This document shows, piece by piece, positions 56,919-64,000 of a stretch of 64,000 nt of DNA. Within the stretch, counting starts at the first letter, position 1; the number at the start of each line of letters is the position of its first letter. The notes under the pieces are model-generated. The model did no database searches, was not told the DNA's origin, and saw nothing but the letters and a program-made list of their open reading frames with translations. Made by a program: the position numbers and the translations under genes. Source of the DNA: a bacterium (GTDB taxonomy: Bacteria; Planctomycetota; Planctomycetia; Planctomycetales; Planctomycetaceae); contig WGME01000003.1 of NCBI GenBank assembly GCA_016125225.1, forward strand, positions 1,105,192-1,169,191, in the 5' to 3' direction.

Positions 56919-58226
56919 ATGTTGAATCTGCTCGCCTCGCAGATGCACCGTGATTGTGAAGGCGTGTCACGCCGTAACTTCCTGCAGATTGGCACCTTAG
57001 GCTTAGGCGGCCTCACGCTGCCGCAACTGCTCACCGCGCGCTCCGAGGCGGCCGAGCAGGGCCGCGGGTTCCAAGATACCTCTGTCGTCTGGTTGTGGTT
57101 GTCGGGCGGACCGACGCACATCGAGACGTTTGATCCCAAAATGACGGCCCCGTCGGAATATCGCAGCCTCTCTGGTGAGGTCGCGACGACGGTTCCGGGA
57201 ATCACCCTCGGCGGTCACTTCCCGAAACTGGCCCAGCAGTTTAACAAGCTCGCTGTGCTGCGGTCGTTTGCCCACACCAATAGCGGCCACGGCGGCGGAA
57301 CCCACTATGTGATGACGGGTTACGACAACCGCATGATCGACAACGGCGGACTGCCGAGCCGTCCGTCGATGGGCTCGATTGTCTCTCGGGTCCGCGGAGC
57401 GAATCATCCTAAGACCGGTATGCCGGCGTATGTTCGGACGGGTAATATCCAAGCCGATGGTCCGGCGTTTCTGGGGGCGGGGTATGCCCCGTTCGACCCG
57501 AATGGCCAGGCTCGCCGGAATATGAACCTCGAAGTCAAAGGGGATCGGCTCGATAACCGCCGGGAATTGCTCGGCAGTCTTGACCGCTTCCGCCGCGATG
57601 CTGACCAGTCTGGTTTGATGGATGGCCTGGACAACTTCGAGAGTCAGGCTTTCAACATGCTGGTCGGCAGTGCCACCGAGGCCTTTGACCTTGCAAAAGA
57701 GGATGAACGGACTCGCAACCAGTACGGCAAAGACCAGCTCGCACAACAAATGCTGACCGCCCGGCGACTCGTCGAAGCGGGCTGCAGTTTCGTCACCATC
57801 AACTATGGTGGCTGGGACATGCATGGCAACTTAAAGCGGAGCATGGACCAGCGGGCACCGGCACTCGATCACGCTGTCGCGACATTCCTGGAAGACATGT
57901 GGTATCGCGGACTCGATCGAAAGGTGTTACTGGTCATCAGCGGGGAATTCGGTCGCACGCCGCGCGTGAATCGTGGGGGCGGCCGCGATCACTGGGCCCC
58001 GCTCAGTACGCTGGCTCTCGCTGGTGGTGGCTTCCGCATGGGACAGGCGATTGGCGAATCGATGCCCAAAGCCGATGTCCCGAAGACCACTCCCATCCGA
58101 CCTCAAGACCTGATGGCGACGATCTTTCAACACCTCGGCATCGACCGCAAACTCCAGTTCGTCAATCAGGCGGGCCGCCCCGTCTACCTGCTGGAAGAGG
58201 GGCGAGTCATCAAAGAACTTGTGTAG
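56919..58226 (+). CDS. DUF1501 family protein (stand-alone)
   Basis: Exported protein of 435 aa. Leader GVSRRNFLQIGTLGLGG with twin arginines; then [80 protein letters not shown] and the C-terminal MATIFQHLGIDRKLQFVNQA. ATG 56919 places the leader about 20 residues in; the frame is open much further upstream (56625) over the divergent gene and is not used. No PSCyt partner is adjacent. Confidence 0.93.
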   Translation: MLNLLASQMHRDCEGVSRRNFLQIGTLGLGGLTLPQLLTARSEAAEQGRGFQDTSVVWLWLSGGPTHIETFDPKMTAPSEYRSLSGEVATTVPGITLGGHFPKLAQQFNKLAVLRSFAHTNSGHGGGTHYVMTGYDNRMIDNGGLPSRPSMGSIVSRVRGANHPKTGMPAYVRTGNIQADGPAFLGAGYAPFDPNGQARRNMNLEVKGDRLDNRRELLGSLDRFRRDADQSGLMDGLDNFESQAFNMLVGSATEAFDLAKEDERTRNQYGKDQLAQQMLTARRLVEAGCSFVTINYGGWDMHGNLKRSMDQRAPALDHAVATFLEDMWYRGLDRKVLLVISGEFGRTPRVNRGGGRDHWAPLSTLALAGGGFRMGQAIGESMPKADVPKTTPIRPQDLMATIFQHLGIDRKLQFVNQAGRPVYLLEEGRVIKELV

Positions 58227-58442
58227 GTTGATCTCTCTTCCGCACGCACGTCTTCTCTCAAGTCTCGCGGTTGCCCCGTCTGATGCGATGATTGCTGGTC
58301 GATGCTGGCCTCTACCAGTGGCACGTCGGTCTGAGAGTTCTCTATCGTTATCCGTGGCCGCTGAAAAAACGATTGCAAAGCCTCTCCGAATCGCGTGAGA
58401 TGTCACATCTCGACACCAGATTATTCGGGGAGATTCTGCAAG

Positions 58443-59612
58443 ATGAGTTTGACCGCAACCACTGTTCTCTTGGCCTTGTGGGCGGCTGATCCCGTGGCGA
58501 TTGCGCCGCAACCGGAGCAGGGCCTTGCTCAAGCCGTGGTTGTGGGGCCAGCCTCGCTGTTGCATACGGCTCAAATCTTTCCTGCAGGGCCTGCGTTCGC
58601 ACCCACGTCTCCGGCTGAGCAGGTCTCACAAGTCCTTTCGCAATTGCGCGCTGAACTCACGGCAGTCGAGAGCACGCTGGCTGATGTGATCAAACTGAAT
58701 GTCTATGTGACCCACCCGTCGGTTACCACACTGGTTGAGCGAGAATTGAAGCAACGGTTCGAGGGGCTGCGTTTGCCGGCGGTCAGTTTTGTGGAAACCG
58801 GCCTGCCAGATCCCGGCATCATGGTTGCTATGGATGCTGTTGCGGTCACTCGTCGCGAATCCGACAAGGTTGTACTGATGCCGGATGCGGCAGAAAAACA
58901 ACCGGCACGGTCCGGCATTCTGCCCGTGGGAAGTGTTTGTTACATCTCAGGTCAGGCTGAGCGGGGCGATGGTACCGTTGCCGTTGCGACTCGACAAACG
59001 ATGCTTAGCCTGATGAAGACTTTGCAGTATCTTGGTAATGAACCTAGTGATGTGGTGCATATCAAGGCGTTTTTGACACCGATCGCATCGGCCACCGTCG
59101 CAAAAGCAGAAATTCAAGCGGCTTTTGGCGAGGAACCTTGTCCGCCGCTCTCTTTCGTGGAATGGGACTCGAACCTGCCGATTGAAATCGAGATGGTGGT
59201 GGCTGCCCCACCTTTGGAAGGCGTGGAACCGACCGCGTTGCCGATCGAGTATCTCACACCGACGGGCATGACTGCTTCTTCCGTATTTTCCCGGGTCACC
59301 CGCATTCATGCCCCCCGGCGGATCTACCTCAGTGGGCTCTATGCCCCGGAAGGATTGGCTGCGTCTAAGGAAGTAGCGAATCTGTTCGACTCGCTCAAGA
59401 AGATCCTTGATGAGGCCGACGGCGATCTGCAGCACCTTGGCAAAGCCACCTACTATGTCGCCAGCGACGAAACCAGTCGGGAACTCAATCGCCAGCGACC
59501 TCAGTACTATGATGCACAGCGGCCACCAGCGGCTTCCAAGGCTGTCGTGGCAGGGACGGGACGAAATGGGCGTGCAATCAGTTTCGACATGATTGCCGTC
59601 CCTCTGCCATAG
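58443..59612 (+). CDS. exported protein with three RidA/YjgF-like domains
   Basis: 389 aa. Signal peptide TATTVLLALWAADPVAIA. Three consecutive RidA-fold units: (1) VVVGPASLLHTAQIFPAGPA ... VIKLNVYVTHPSVTTLVERE ... PAVSFVETGLPDPGIMVAMD; (2) GSVCYISGQAERGDGT ... VVHIKAFLTPIASATVAKAE ... PPLSFVEWDSNLPIEIEMVV; (3) RRIYLSGLYAPEGLAASKEV ... LGKATYYVASDETSRELNRQ ... PAASKAVVAGTGRNGRAISF. RidA enzymes deaminate reactive imines in the cytoplasm as trimers of single domains, so an exported triple unit is unusual. ATG 58443 follows GGGGAG. Confidence 0.82.
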   Translation: MSLTATTVLLALWAADPVAIAPQPEQGLAQAVVVGPASLLHTAQIFPAGPAFAPTSPAEQVSQVLSQLRAELTAVESTLADVIKLNVYVTHPSVTTLVERELKQRFEGLRLPAVSFVETGLPDPGIMVAMDAVAVTRRESDKVVLMPDAAEKQPARSGILPVGSVCYISGQAERGDGTVAVATRQTMLSLMKTLQYLGNEPSDVVHIKAFLTPIASATVAKAEIQAAFGEEPCPPLSFVEWDSNLPIEIEMVVAAPPLEGVEPTALPIEYLTPTGMTASSVFSRVTRIHAPRRIYLSGLYAPEGLAASKEVANLFDSLKKILDEADGDLQHLGKATYYVASDETSRELNRQRPQYYDAQRPPAASKAVVAGTGRNGRAISFDMIAVPLP

Positions 59613-59628
59613 GGTGTCGCTGCCGAGA

Positions 59629-59880
59629 CTACCGGCCGCGAATCGCACCGAGGATCATCAGCAGCACCACGCCACCCAGCACGGCCAGGCCCAGACTTTT
59701 CAGGTCGAAGTCGTTCACCGTCCCCCAACCGAGTTGAGTTCCGACCCAGCCCCCGATGGCTGCCCCCACAATGCCGATGATCATGGTAACGATCAAACCG
59801 CCACCCTGACGACCGGGCATAATGAATCGGGCCAGCCAACCGGCGAGCAACCCCATGAAGATCCAGCCGAGAGCGCTCAC
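59629..59880 (-). CDS. GlsB/YeaQ/YmgE family membrane protein
   Basis: 83 aa inner-membrane protein with three hydrophobic segments. LGWIFMGLLAGWLARFIMPG, GGGLIVTMIIGIVGAAIGGW and LGLAVLGGVVLLMILGAIRG match the transglycosylase-associated/stress-response family found next to envelope stress genes elsewhere. GTG start with AGGA at 7 nt. Sits between the triple-RidA gene (convergent, 16 nt) and the cyclophilin gene, 48 nt downstream of the latter. Confidence 0.92.
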   Translation of the reverse strand: MSALGWIFMGLLAGWLARFIMPGRQGGGLIVTMIIGIVGAAIGGWVGTQLGWGTVNDFDLKSLGLAVLGGVVLLMILGAIRGR

Positions 59881-59928
59881 GATCGATTCCTGTCGTTACA
59901 AGGCAGAATTTGCCCGTTGAAAACTGAA

Positions 59929-61053
59929 TTATTCGCCCCGAGGATCGGGCAGCGTTTCCGGCTTGTACGGGTGCTTGCGTTTATTGATCACTGTTGCGGT
60001 TTCGATTTCATCGCCGACTTTCAATCCCGCCGCGATGTCCATTCCCTCGATCACGCGTCCAAAGACCGTGTGACCCCGTTCCTCTGCGGCATTCGGATTC
60101 AGGTGTGCCGTCGGCAAGTGAGTGATAAAGAACTGGCTGCCTCCGGTATCTTTTCCGGCATGGGCCATGCTCAAACTGCCGCGGAAGTGCATACGGGCAT
60201 CGGGACGGTAACATTCGCATTTGATCGCGTAGCCGGGGCCACCCGTACCATCGTTGCCAGGATTATTGTCCTTAGAGAGCGGGTCGCCCCCCTGAGCCAT
60301 GAAGGCCGGAATGACACGATGGAATTTGCAGCCGTCATAAGTTTTTGATTCGACAAGGCTGATAAAGTTCGCGACGGTGTTGGGAGCCTCGTTTTCGAAG
60401 AGTTCGAACACGATATCGCCTTTATTCGTATGGAATTTGACTCGCGGCAGACTGTCTTCGCCCTGCAGCTTGGCCTCCTTGGCACGAATCGCTTTTTCCT
60501 TCTCCCAGAGCGGACCGTACTCCAGGGCGGCATCGCTGAAGCGCGCTCCGAGTTGCGGATGCAACTCACCTTTTTTCTCGGCGGCCGCAAACAGTTCCTG
60601 TGCCTTGGCGAAGTTATTTAAGGCAAATAACGAAATGCCCCCCATATTCTGTACGATCATCGAATCGTCGCCGGCCGCCAGTAACTCAGTCGCCAATTTG
60701 GCCGACTGATCATACTGATTGTCCTGGAAGGCGAATTCCATGGCGGTCTCGCCGGCCTCGAAATTCTTGGGATCAGCAGCGAAGACCTTCGGTGCCAGTT
60801 CCGCCAGCTTGGGAAGAACCTCGCTGACGAATTCCGTACGAGCCGTTTCAAACTGGTCCGCCAGCTTCTTCTGTTCGTCTTCCGACTCCGTAGCCCGGAA
60901 CTTCTTCTGCAGATCCTGCAAGGTCTTAAACAGCTCTTCTTTACGGGCATTGGTTTTCGCCCAATCCGCCGCCTCGTCCGCTGAAGTCAACAAGGGAAGG
61001 GCAGCGGTTAACAGCAACGCGACAAGCAGGGAGCGGGGGGCAAGGAGCATCAT
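59929..61053 (-). CDS. exported cyclophilin-type peptidyl-prolyl isomerase
   Basis: 374 aa periplasmic foldase. Signal peptide [17 protein letters not shown], then an alpha-helical region with TPR-like repeats (about 25-190; [20 protein letters not shown]) and a cyclophilin domain (about 200-370) with [57 protein letters not shown] and [13 protein letters not shown]. The catalytic FHR, QGGDP and QFF residues are present. The N-terminal helical module likely binds client proteins, by inference from layout. Confidence 0.93.
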   Translation of the reverse strand: MMLLAPRSLLVALLLTAALPLLTSADEAADWAKTNARKEELFKTLQDLQKKFRATESEDEQKKLADQFETARTEFVSEVLPKLAELAPKVFAADPKNFEAGETAMEFAFQDNQYDQSAKLATELLAAGDDSMIVQNMGGISLFALNNFAKAQELFAAAEKKGELHPQLGARFSDAALEYGPLWEKEKAIRAKEAKLQGEDSLPRVKFHTNKGDIVFELFENEAPNTVANFISLVESKTYDGCKFHRVIPAFMAQGGDPLSKDNNPGNDGTGGPGYAIKCECYRPDARMHFRGSLSMAHAGKDTGGSQFFITHLPTAHLNPNAAEERGHTVFGRVIEGMDIAAGLKVGDEIETATVINKRKHPYKPETLPDPRGE

Positions 61054-61165
61054 CGGGTTCCACAGCAGGAGGGCATCGAGATCGCGGGCAATGATTCAGC
61101 ATAGCCGGGAAAAGCGGTTCTCGCTATCACGCAGCCCAGCGGCAATATCTGCCGAAAAAGACATC

Positions 61166-61194
61166 TTGTTCAGTTTCTCCAGCCTGACTAGCAT
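61166..61194 (+). promoter_or_regulatory. candidate promoter of the SGNH-like gene
   Basis: TTGTTC (61166-61171), 17-nt spacer, TAGCAT (61189-61194), 52 nt before the proposed ATG at 61246. Each box matches 4 of 6 consensus bases. Confidence 0.3.
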
Positions 61195-61245
61195 TCGCAA
61201 TTCTCAAGGGAGTGGATTCCGGCCAACGGGAAGGCCTTGTTCACA

Positions 61246-62400
61246 ATGTTCCTCTGGTTGTTTCGTTGCATTCGGAACTTCATTTCAGCGGTCATTGCGC
61301 TGGCGGGCCTGCTTGCGCTCGCGGAAGTCGGACTGCGGGTGGCTCGATTCACCGATTCAATGCAATGTCCCATTGCCCCGGCTGATTCAGCCAACTCAGC
61401 GGACCGCTGGGTGCAACCCTCCAATCTCACCGGGTTTGAACTTCCCCGCTGGCAACGATTTGCGGTCACCGGCAACCAAGCTGCGGGGCATTGGTCGACG
61501 AACTCGTGGGGCTATCGAAATTCCGAAACGGTCTGCCCCAAACCACCGGACTACTACCGCGTGGTGTGTCTGGGTGATGAAGCGTTACTGGAACCGGGGC
61601 TAACCGATGCAGAGCTGTTTCCGAGCCAGTTGCAACAGCGTCTGCAATCACGGGCCACCCGTCCGATTGAAGTCATCAACGCCGCCTTGCCTCAGGCCTG
61701 CCCGTTGACCATGTCGATTCAATGGCAGCATCAGCTTCTGGCTCTGCAGCCCGATCTCATTCTGGTTCACATCTCCGCCGAGGCCTTGGCCCGTGATCGG
61801 GGCCTGCGACGCTGGGTCGTTCGTGATGCACAAGGTCGCGTGCAAGGCTGTATCAACCCGGCAACCCGACCCGTCCGTCCCCTGAAGGGTTTCAACGAGT
61901 GTCGCCAGGAATTTGCCTTGGTCGACTGGTGTCTCACGCAAGTGGGACAGGCGACACCGGAAGAATCAACAGCATCAACTCCCTGGTCGACCCCACTCAC
62001 CTCGGATAGCGACTGGCAGCAATCACTGGAGCCACTGGCGGAAATGGCCGATGCCTGCCGGCAATTGAACATTCCCTGCGTGGTCTGGTGCTGTCCCACC
62101 GTCCGATCGCCGACGACGGCCGAATTGCACCGCGCGATGCTGGAGCAAACGTCAGCCAACGCACTGGCCCGGCTAACTCCGTGTGTCGATACACTGAAGG
62201 CCATCACTCCTGAGATGGTCGATGCCCATTATGGTTGGACGGCTCAGGGGCATCAGCACCTGGCTGACTATATGGCCACACAACTGATGACCAATCTGGC
62301 AGGTCCCTGGTCGTCGGGCTCCAGCGCACCCGCGATTCAGCCTGTCATGCACCAGGCTCTGCCGACAGAAATGCCCATCATTCAACGAGCCATTCGCTGA
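61246..62400 (+). CDS. membrane-anchored SGNH-hydrolase-like protein, active site altered
   Basis: 384 aa. N-terminal membrane anchor ([20 protein letters not shown]), then an SGNH/GDSL-like fold: [50 protein letters not shown] and the closing [20 protein letters not shown]. In active members the first block reads GDSxTxG; here the nucleophile Ser is Glu, and the final D-x-x-H site reads DAHYGW. It therefore looks non-catalytic. ATG 61246 is preferred over TTG 61237. Followed after 28 nt by glutamate dehydrogenase. Confidence 0.72.
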   Translation: MFLWLFRCIRNFISAVIALAGLLALAEVGLRVARFTDSMQCPIAPADSANSADRWVQPSNLTGFELPRWQRFAVTGNQAAGHWSTNSWGYRNSETVCPKPPDYYRVVCLGDEALLEPGLTDAELFPSQLQQRLQSRATRPIEVINAALPQACPLTMSIQWQHQLLALQPDLILVHISAEALARDRGLRRWVVRDAQGRVQGCINPATRPVRPLKGFNECRQEFALVDWCLTQVGQATPEESTASTPWSTPLTSDSDWQQSLEPLAEMADACRQLNIPCVVWCCPTVRSPTTAELHRAMLEQTSANALARLTPCVDTLKAITPEMVDAHYGWTAQGHQHLADYMATQLMTNLAGPWSSGSSAPAIQPVMHQALPTEMPIIQRAIR

Positions 62401-62428
62401 GATCTGCTCGCCCTCGAGGATGCTCTTC

Positions 62429-63661
62429 ATGCACGATTCACTGACATCACAACAGGCCTATTTCCATCAGGCCGCTGATATTCTGAATCTTTCGCAGAAT
62501 ATGCGAGTGCTGCTGCTGACGCCGCAACGCGAAATCAAAGTCCAGGTCGCGATTGAACGCGATAACGGCGAAATTGCGACCTATGTCGGCTATCGAGTCC
62601 AGCACGATAAATCACGTGGACCGATGAAGGGAGGGTTGCGTTATCACCCTGCGGTGGATGCTGCGGAGGTTCTTACCTTGGCAACGCTGATGACCTGGAA
62701 AACGGCCGTCGTCAATCTGCCCTATGGAGGTGCGAAAGGGGGCATCTCGGTTGATCCTCGCACACTCAGTGCCGGAGAGTTGGAACGGATCACACGCAAG
62801 TTCGTGGATGAAATTCACGACATGGTCGGCCCGGACAAGGACATCCCGGCCCCCGATATGGGTACCAATGCCCAGGTCATGGCCTGGTTCAACAATCAGT
62901 ACGAAAAATTCCACGGCCATCAACCGGCCTGTGTGACGGGCAAGCCCGTGGAGCTTCACGGGTCGGAAGGTCGCGAGGAAGCCACGGGACGCGGCGTGGG
63001 AACCATCACGGCTGCCACCCTGGCCGAACATCGCCAGCCAATAAAGGGGGCGAAAATTGCCTTGCAAGGGTTTGGTAACGTGGGGAGCTTTGCCGCGCGT
63101 TACCTGTATGAGCAAAGGGCCAAAATTGTGGGGCTCACCGACATGACCGGCGGGATCTGGAATCCTGAAGGTATCGCGATTCCTGAGTTGCTGGACTATG
63201 CCAAGACGGCTGGTGGCGTCGCCGATTTCCCCGGTTGCGACAGCCTCACAAACGAAGAATTGCTGGCTGCTGATGTCGATGTGTTGATTCCGGCAGCTCT
63301 GGGTGGGGTGTTAACGGCTGCGAATGCGAAATCGGTCCGCGCGAAATATCTGATTGAAGCGGCCAATGGCCCCGTCATGCCCGATGCTGATGAGATTCTG
63401 CTGGCGAAAAACGTGGTCGTCGTGCCCGACATTCTAGCCAATGCCGGTGGCGTGACGGTGAGCTACTTTGAATGGGTGCAAAACCGCCAGCACTTCAAAT
63501 GGGATCTCACCCACGTCCGCTCTCAACTCGACAAGATCATGGCGGACTCTTTTCAGCGCGTCTGGCAATTGGCCCAGGAGAAGAAGGTTCCGTTGCGTAC
63601 CGCAGCCTATGTCCTCGGAATCGGCCGCGTCGCACGAGCCACGACACTGGGCGGGATCTAG
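62429..63661 (+). CDS. gdhA: Glu/Leu/Phe/Val dehydrogenase (glutamate dehydrogenase type)
   Basis: Cytoplasmic NAD(P)-dependent glutamate dehydrogenase, 410 aa. [20 protein letters not shown] and [20 protein letters not shown] form the substrate/catalytic Lys region; [19 protein letters not shown] and [10 protein letters not shown] follow; the Rossmann turn is [40 protein letters not shown] and [20 protein letters not shown] close the domain. ATG 62429 has GAGG at 9 nt; ATG 62420 is an alternative. Small-subunit hexameric type by length. Confidence 0.94.
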   Translation: MHDSLTSQQAYFHQAADILNLSQNMRVLLLTPQREIKVQVAIERDNGEIATYVGYRVQHDKSRGPMKGGLRYHPAVDAAEVLTLATLMTWKTAVVNLPYGGAKGGISVDPRTLSAGELERITRKFVDEIHDMVGPDKDIPAPDMGTNAQVMAWFNNQYEKFHGHQPACVTGKPVELHGSEGREEATGRGVGTITAATLAEHRQPIKGAKIALQGFGNVGSFAARYLYEQRAKIVGLTDMTGGIWNPEGIAIPELLDYAKTAGGVADFPGCDSLTNEELLAADVDVLIPAALGGVLTAANAKSVRAKYLIEAANGPVMPDADEILLAKNVVVVPDILANAGGVTVSYFEWVQNRQHFKWDLTHVRSQLDKIMADSFQRVWQLAQEKKVPLRTAAYVLGIGRVARATTLGGI

Positions 63662-63817
63662 CGCGCCCGTGCTGACCAGTCGCGGCTATTGAAAGAATAT
63701 CTTCTTTAGAGGCTGCGTCTCCCAAACTCGCTACGGATGTTGGGGCGCGGCGTATACCGGCTCTGATCTGGAGATTGGAGCCGAGCGTCAGTTGCTTCAA
63801 TCGAAGCTCATCAAACG

Positions 63818-63855
63818 CCAGCAGTCTCGTCATCGTGAGATGACGAGACTGCTGG
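63818..63855. terminator. 17-bp perfect hairpin after gdhA
   Basis: CCAGCAGTCTCGTCATC (63818-63834), loop GTGA, and GATGACGAGACTGCTGG (63839-63855) pair without mismatch. Neither side has a U-tract, so it may stabilise the gdhA 3' end or be a dispersed palindrome rather than a classical terminator. Confidence 0.6.
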
Positions 63856-63944
63856 TATGTATCAACAGGTTGGTGAGAAATGAGAGCTTTTTGCACGGGT
63901 TGTGCGGGTTTGTGTTGTTATTGTTGAGCGAGGGGTCAGGTACA

Positions 63945-63964
63945 AGGTGTCAGGCATCAGGTTC
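63945..63964 (+). repeat. second copy of AGGTGTCAGG repeat
   Basis: AGGTGTCAGGCATCAGGTTC matches the minus strand of 46640-46662 (AGGTGTCAGGTGTCAGGTTC) at 18 of 20 positions. Both copies are intergenic. Confidence 0.6.
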
Positions 63965-64000
63965 GAGACGGACTAAAGTCTGTCTGAACTCTCAACCCTC

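Larger units (their letters stand above)
63662..64000. other. 339-nt non-coding right end of window
   Basis: No gene is supported. It contains a perfect 17-bp hairpin (63818-63855), a copy of the AGGTGTCAGG repeat (63945-63964) and a small imperfect stem AGACGGACT/AGTCTGTCT at about 63966-63985. Confidence 0.6.

Overview
The window is a piece of chromosome from a member of the Planctomycetota, most likely order Planctomycetales; I cannot fix the genus. The lineage evidence is direct: two paired PSCyt1/PSD1 (DUF1549/DUF1553) and DUF1501 genes plus two lone DUF1501 genes, two DUF1559 proteins, an FtsQ-like protein in a mur cluster with no ftsZ in view, an hpnE gene and YTV-type prepilin-like leaders. 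No phage, transposase, integrase, CRISPR array or tRNA was found. Coding is dense on both strands with short gaps.

Layout. 1-9.8 kb: two PSCyt/DUF1501 cassettes, one on each strand, around a Gfo/Idh/MocA oxidoreductase. 9.8-15.2 kb (-): an envelope operon murC-murB-(secretin N-domain-like protein)-ddl-ftsQ. 15.4-19.8 kb (-): nagA, then a DUF1501 gene, a Tat-signal small protein and an amidase. 20-28.3 kb: miaA, a divergent Nramp-like transporter, a DUF1559 pseudopilin, a Ycf48-type propeller protein and queA. 28.4-38.1 kb (+): glycosyltransferase, mraZ with a repeat operator, rpsO, pnp, a histidine kinase/sigma-54 response regulator pair, a phytanoyl-CoA dioxygenase-like protein, larB and nnrD. 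38.1-43 kb (-): di-haem cytochrome, YjhG/YagF dehydratase, Uma2 protein, PIG-L deacetylase. 43.2-50.5 kb: a DUF1559 protein with a serpin-like tail, nadA, a membrane protein, a divergent sigma-54 activator, a tandem class II aldolase protein, a BON-like protein and a lipoprotein. 50.6-62.4 kb: hemC, comF, hpnE, a K+ channel/TrkA-N protein, ssrA (tmRNA), a duplicated secretin N-domain-like protein, DUF1501, a three-domain RidA protein, a GlsB/YeaQ protein, a cyclophilin and a catalytically degenerate SGNH protein. 62.4-63.7 kb: glutamate dehydrogenase.

How they work together. Clear functional units are peptidoglycan precursor synthesis (murC, murB, ddl with ftsQ and, elsewhere, mraZ and nagA), translation and RNA turnover (miaA, queA, rpsO, pnp, ssrA), and cofactor supply (nadA, nnrD, hemC, larB). 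The cytochrome, DUF1501 and DUF1559 proteins are lineage-expanded exported families of unknown function.

The most unusual signals are the serpin-like C-terminus behind a DUF1559 region, a set of 10-nt-spaced TGGG boxes before mraZ, a 30-bp perfect inverted repeat over the miaA stop codon, a Tat-tagged partner translationally coupled to an untagged amidase, a sigma-54 activator with GSFTSA in place of GAFTGA, and a secreted triple RidA protein. Domain names are from reading the sequences; no database search was run.
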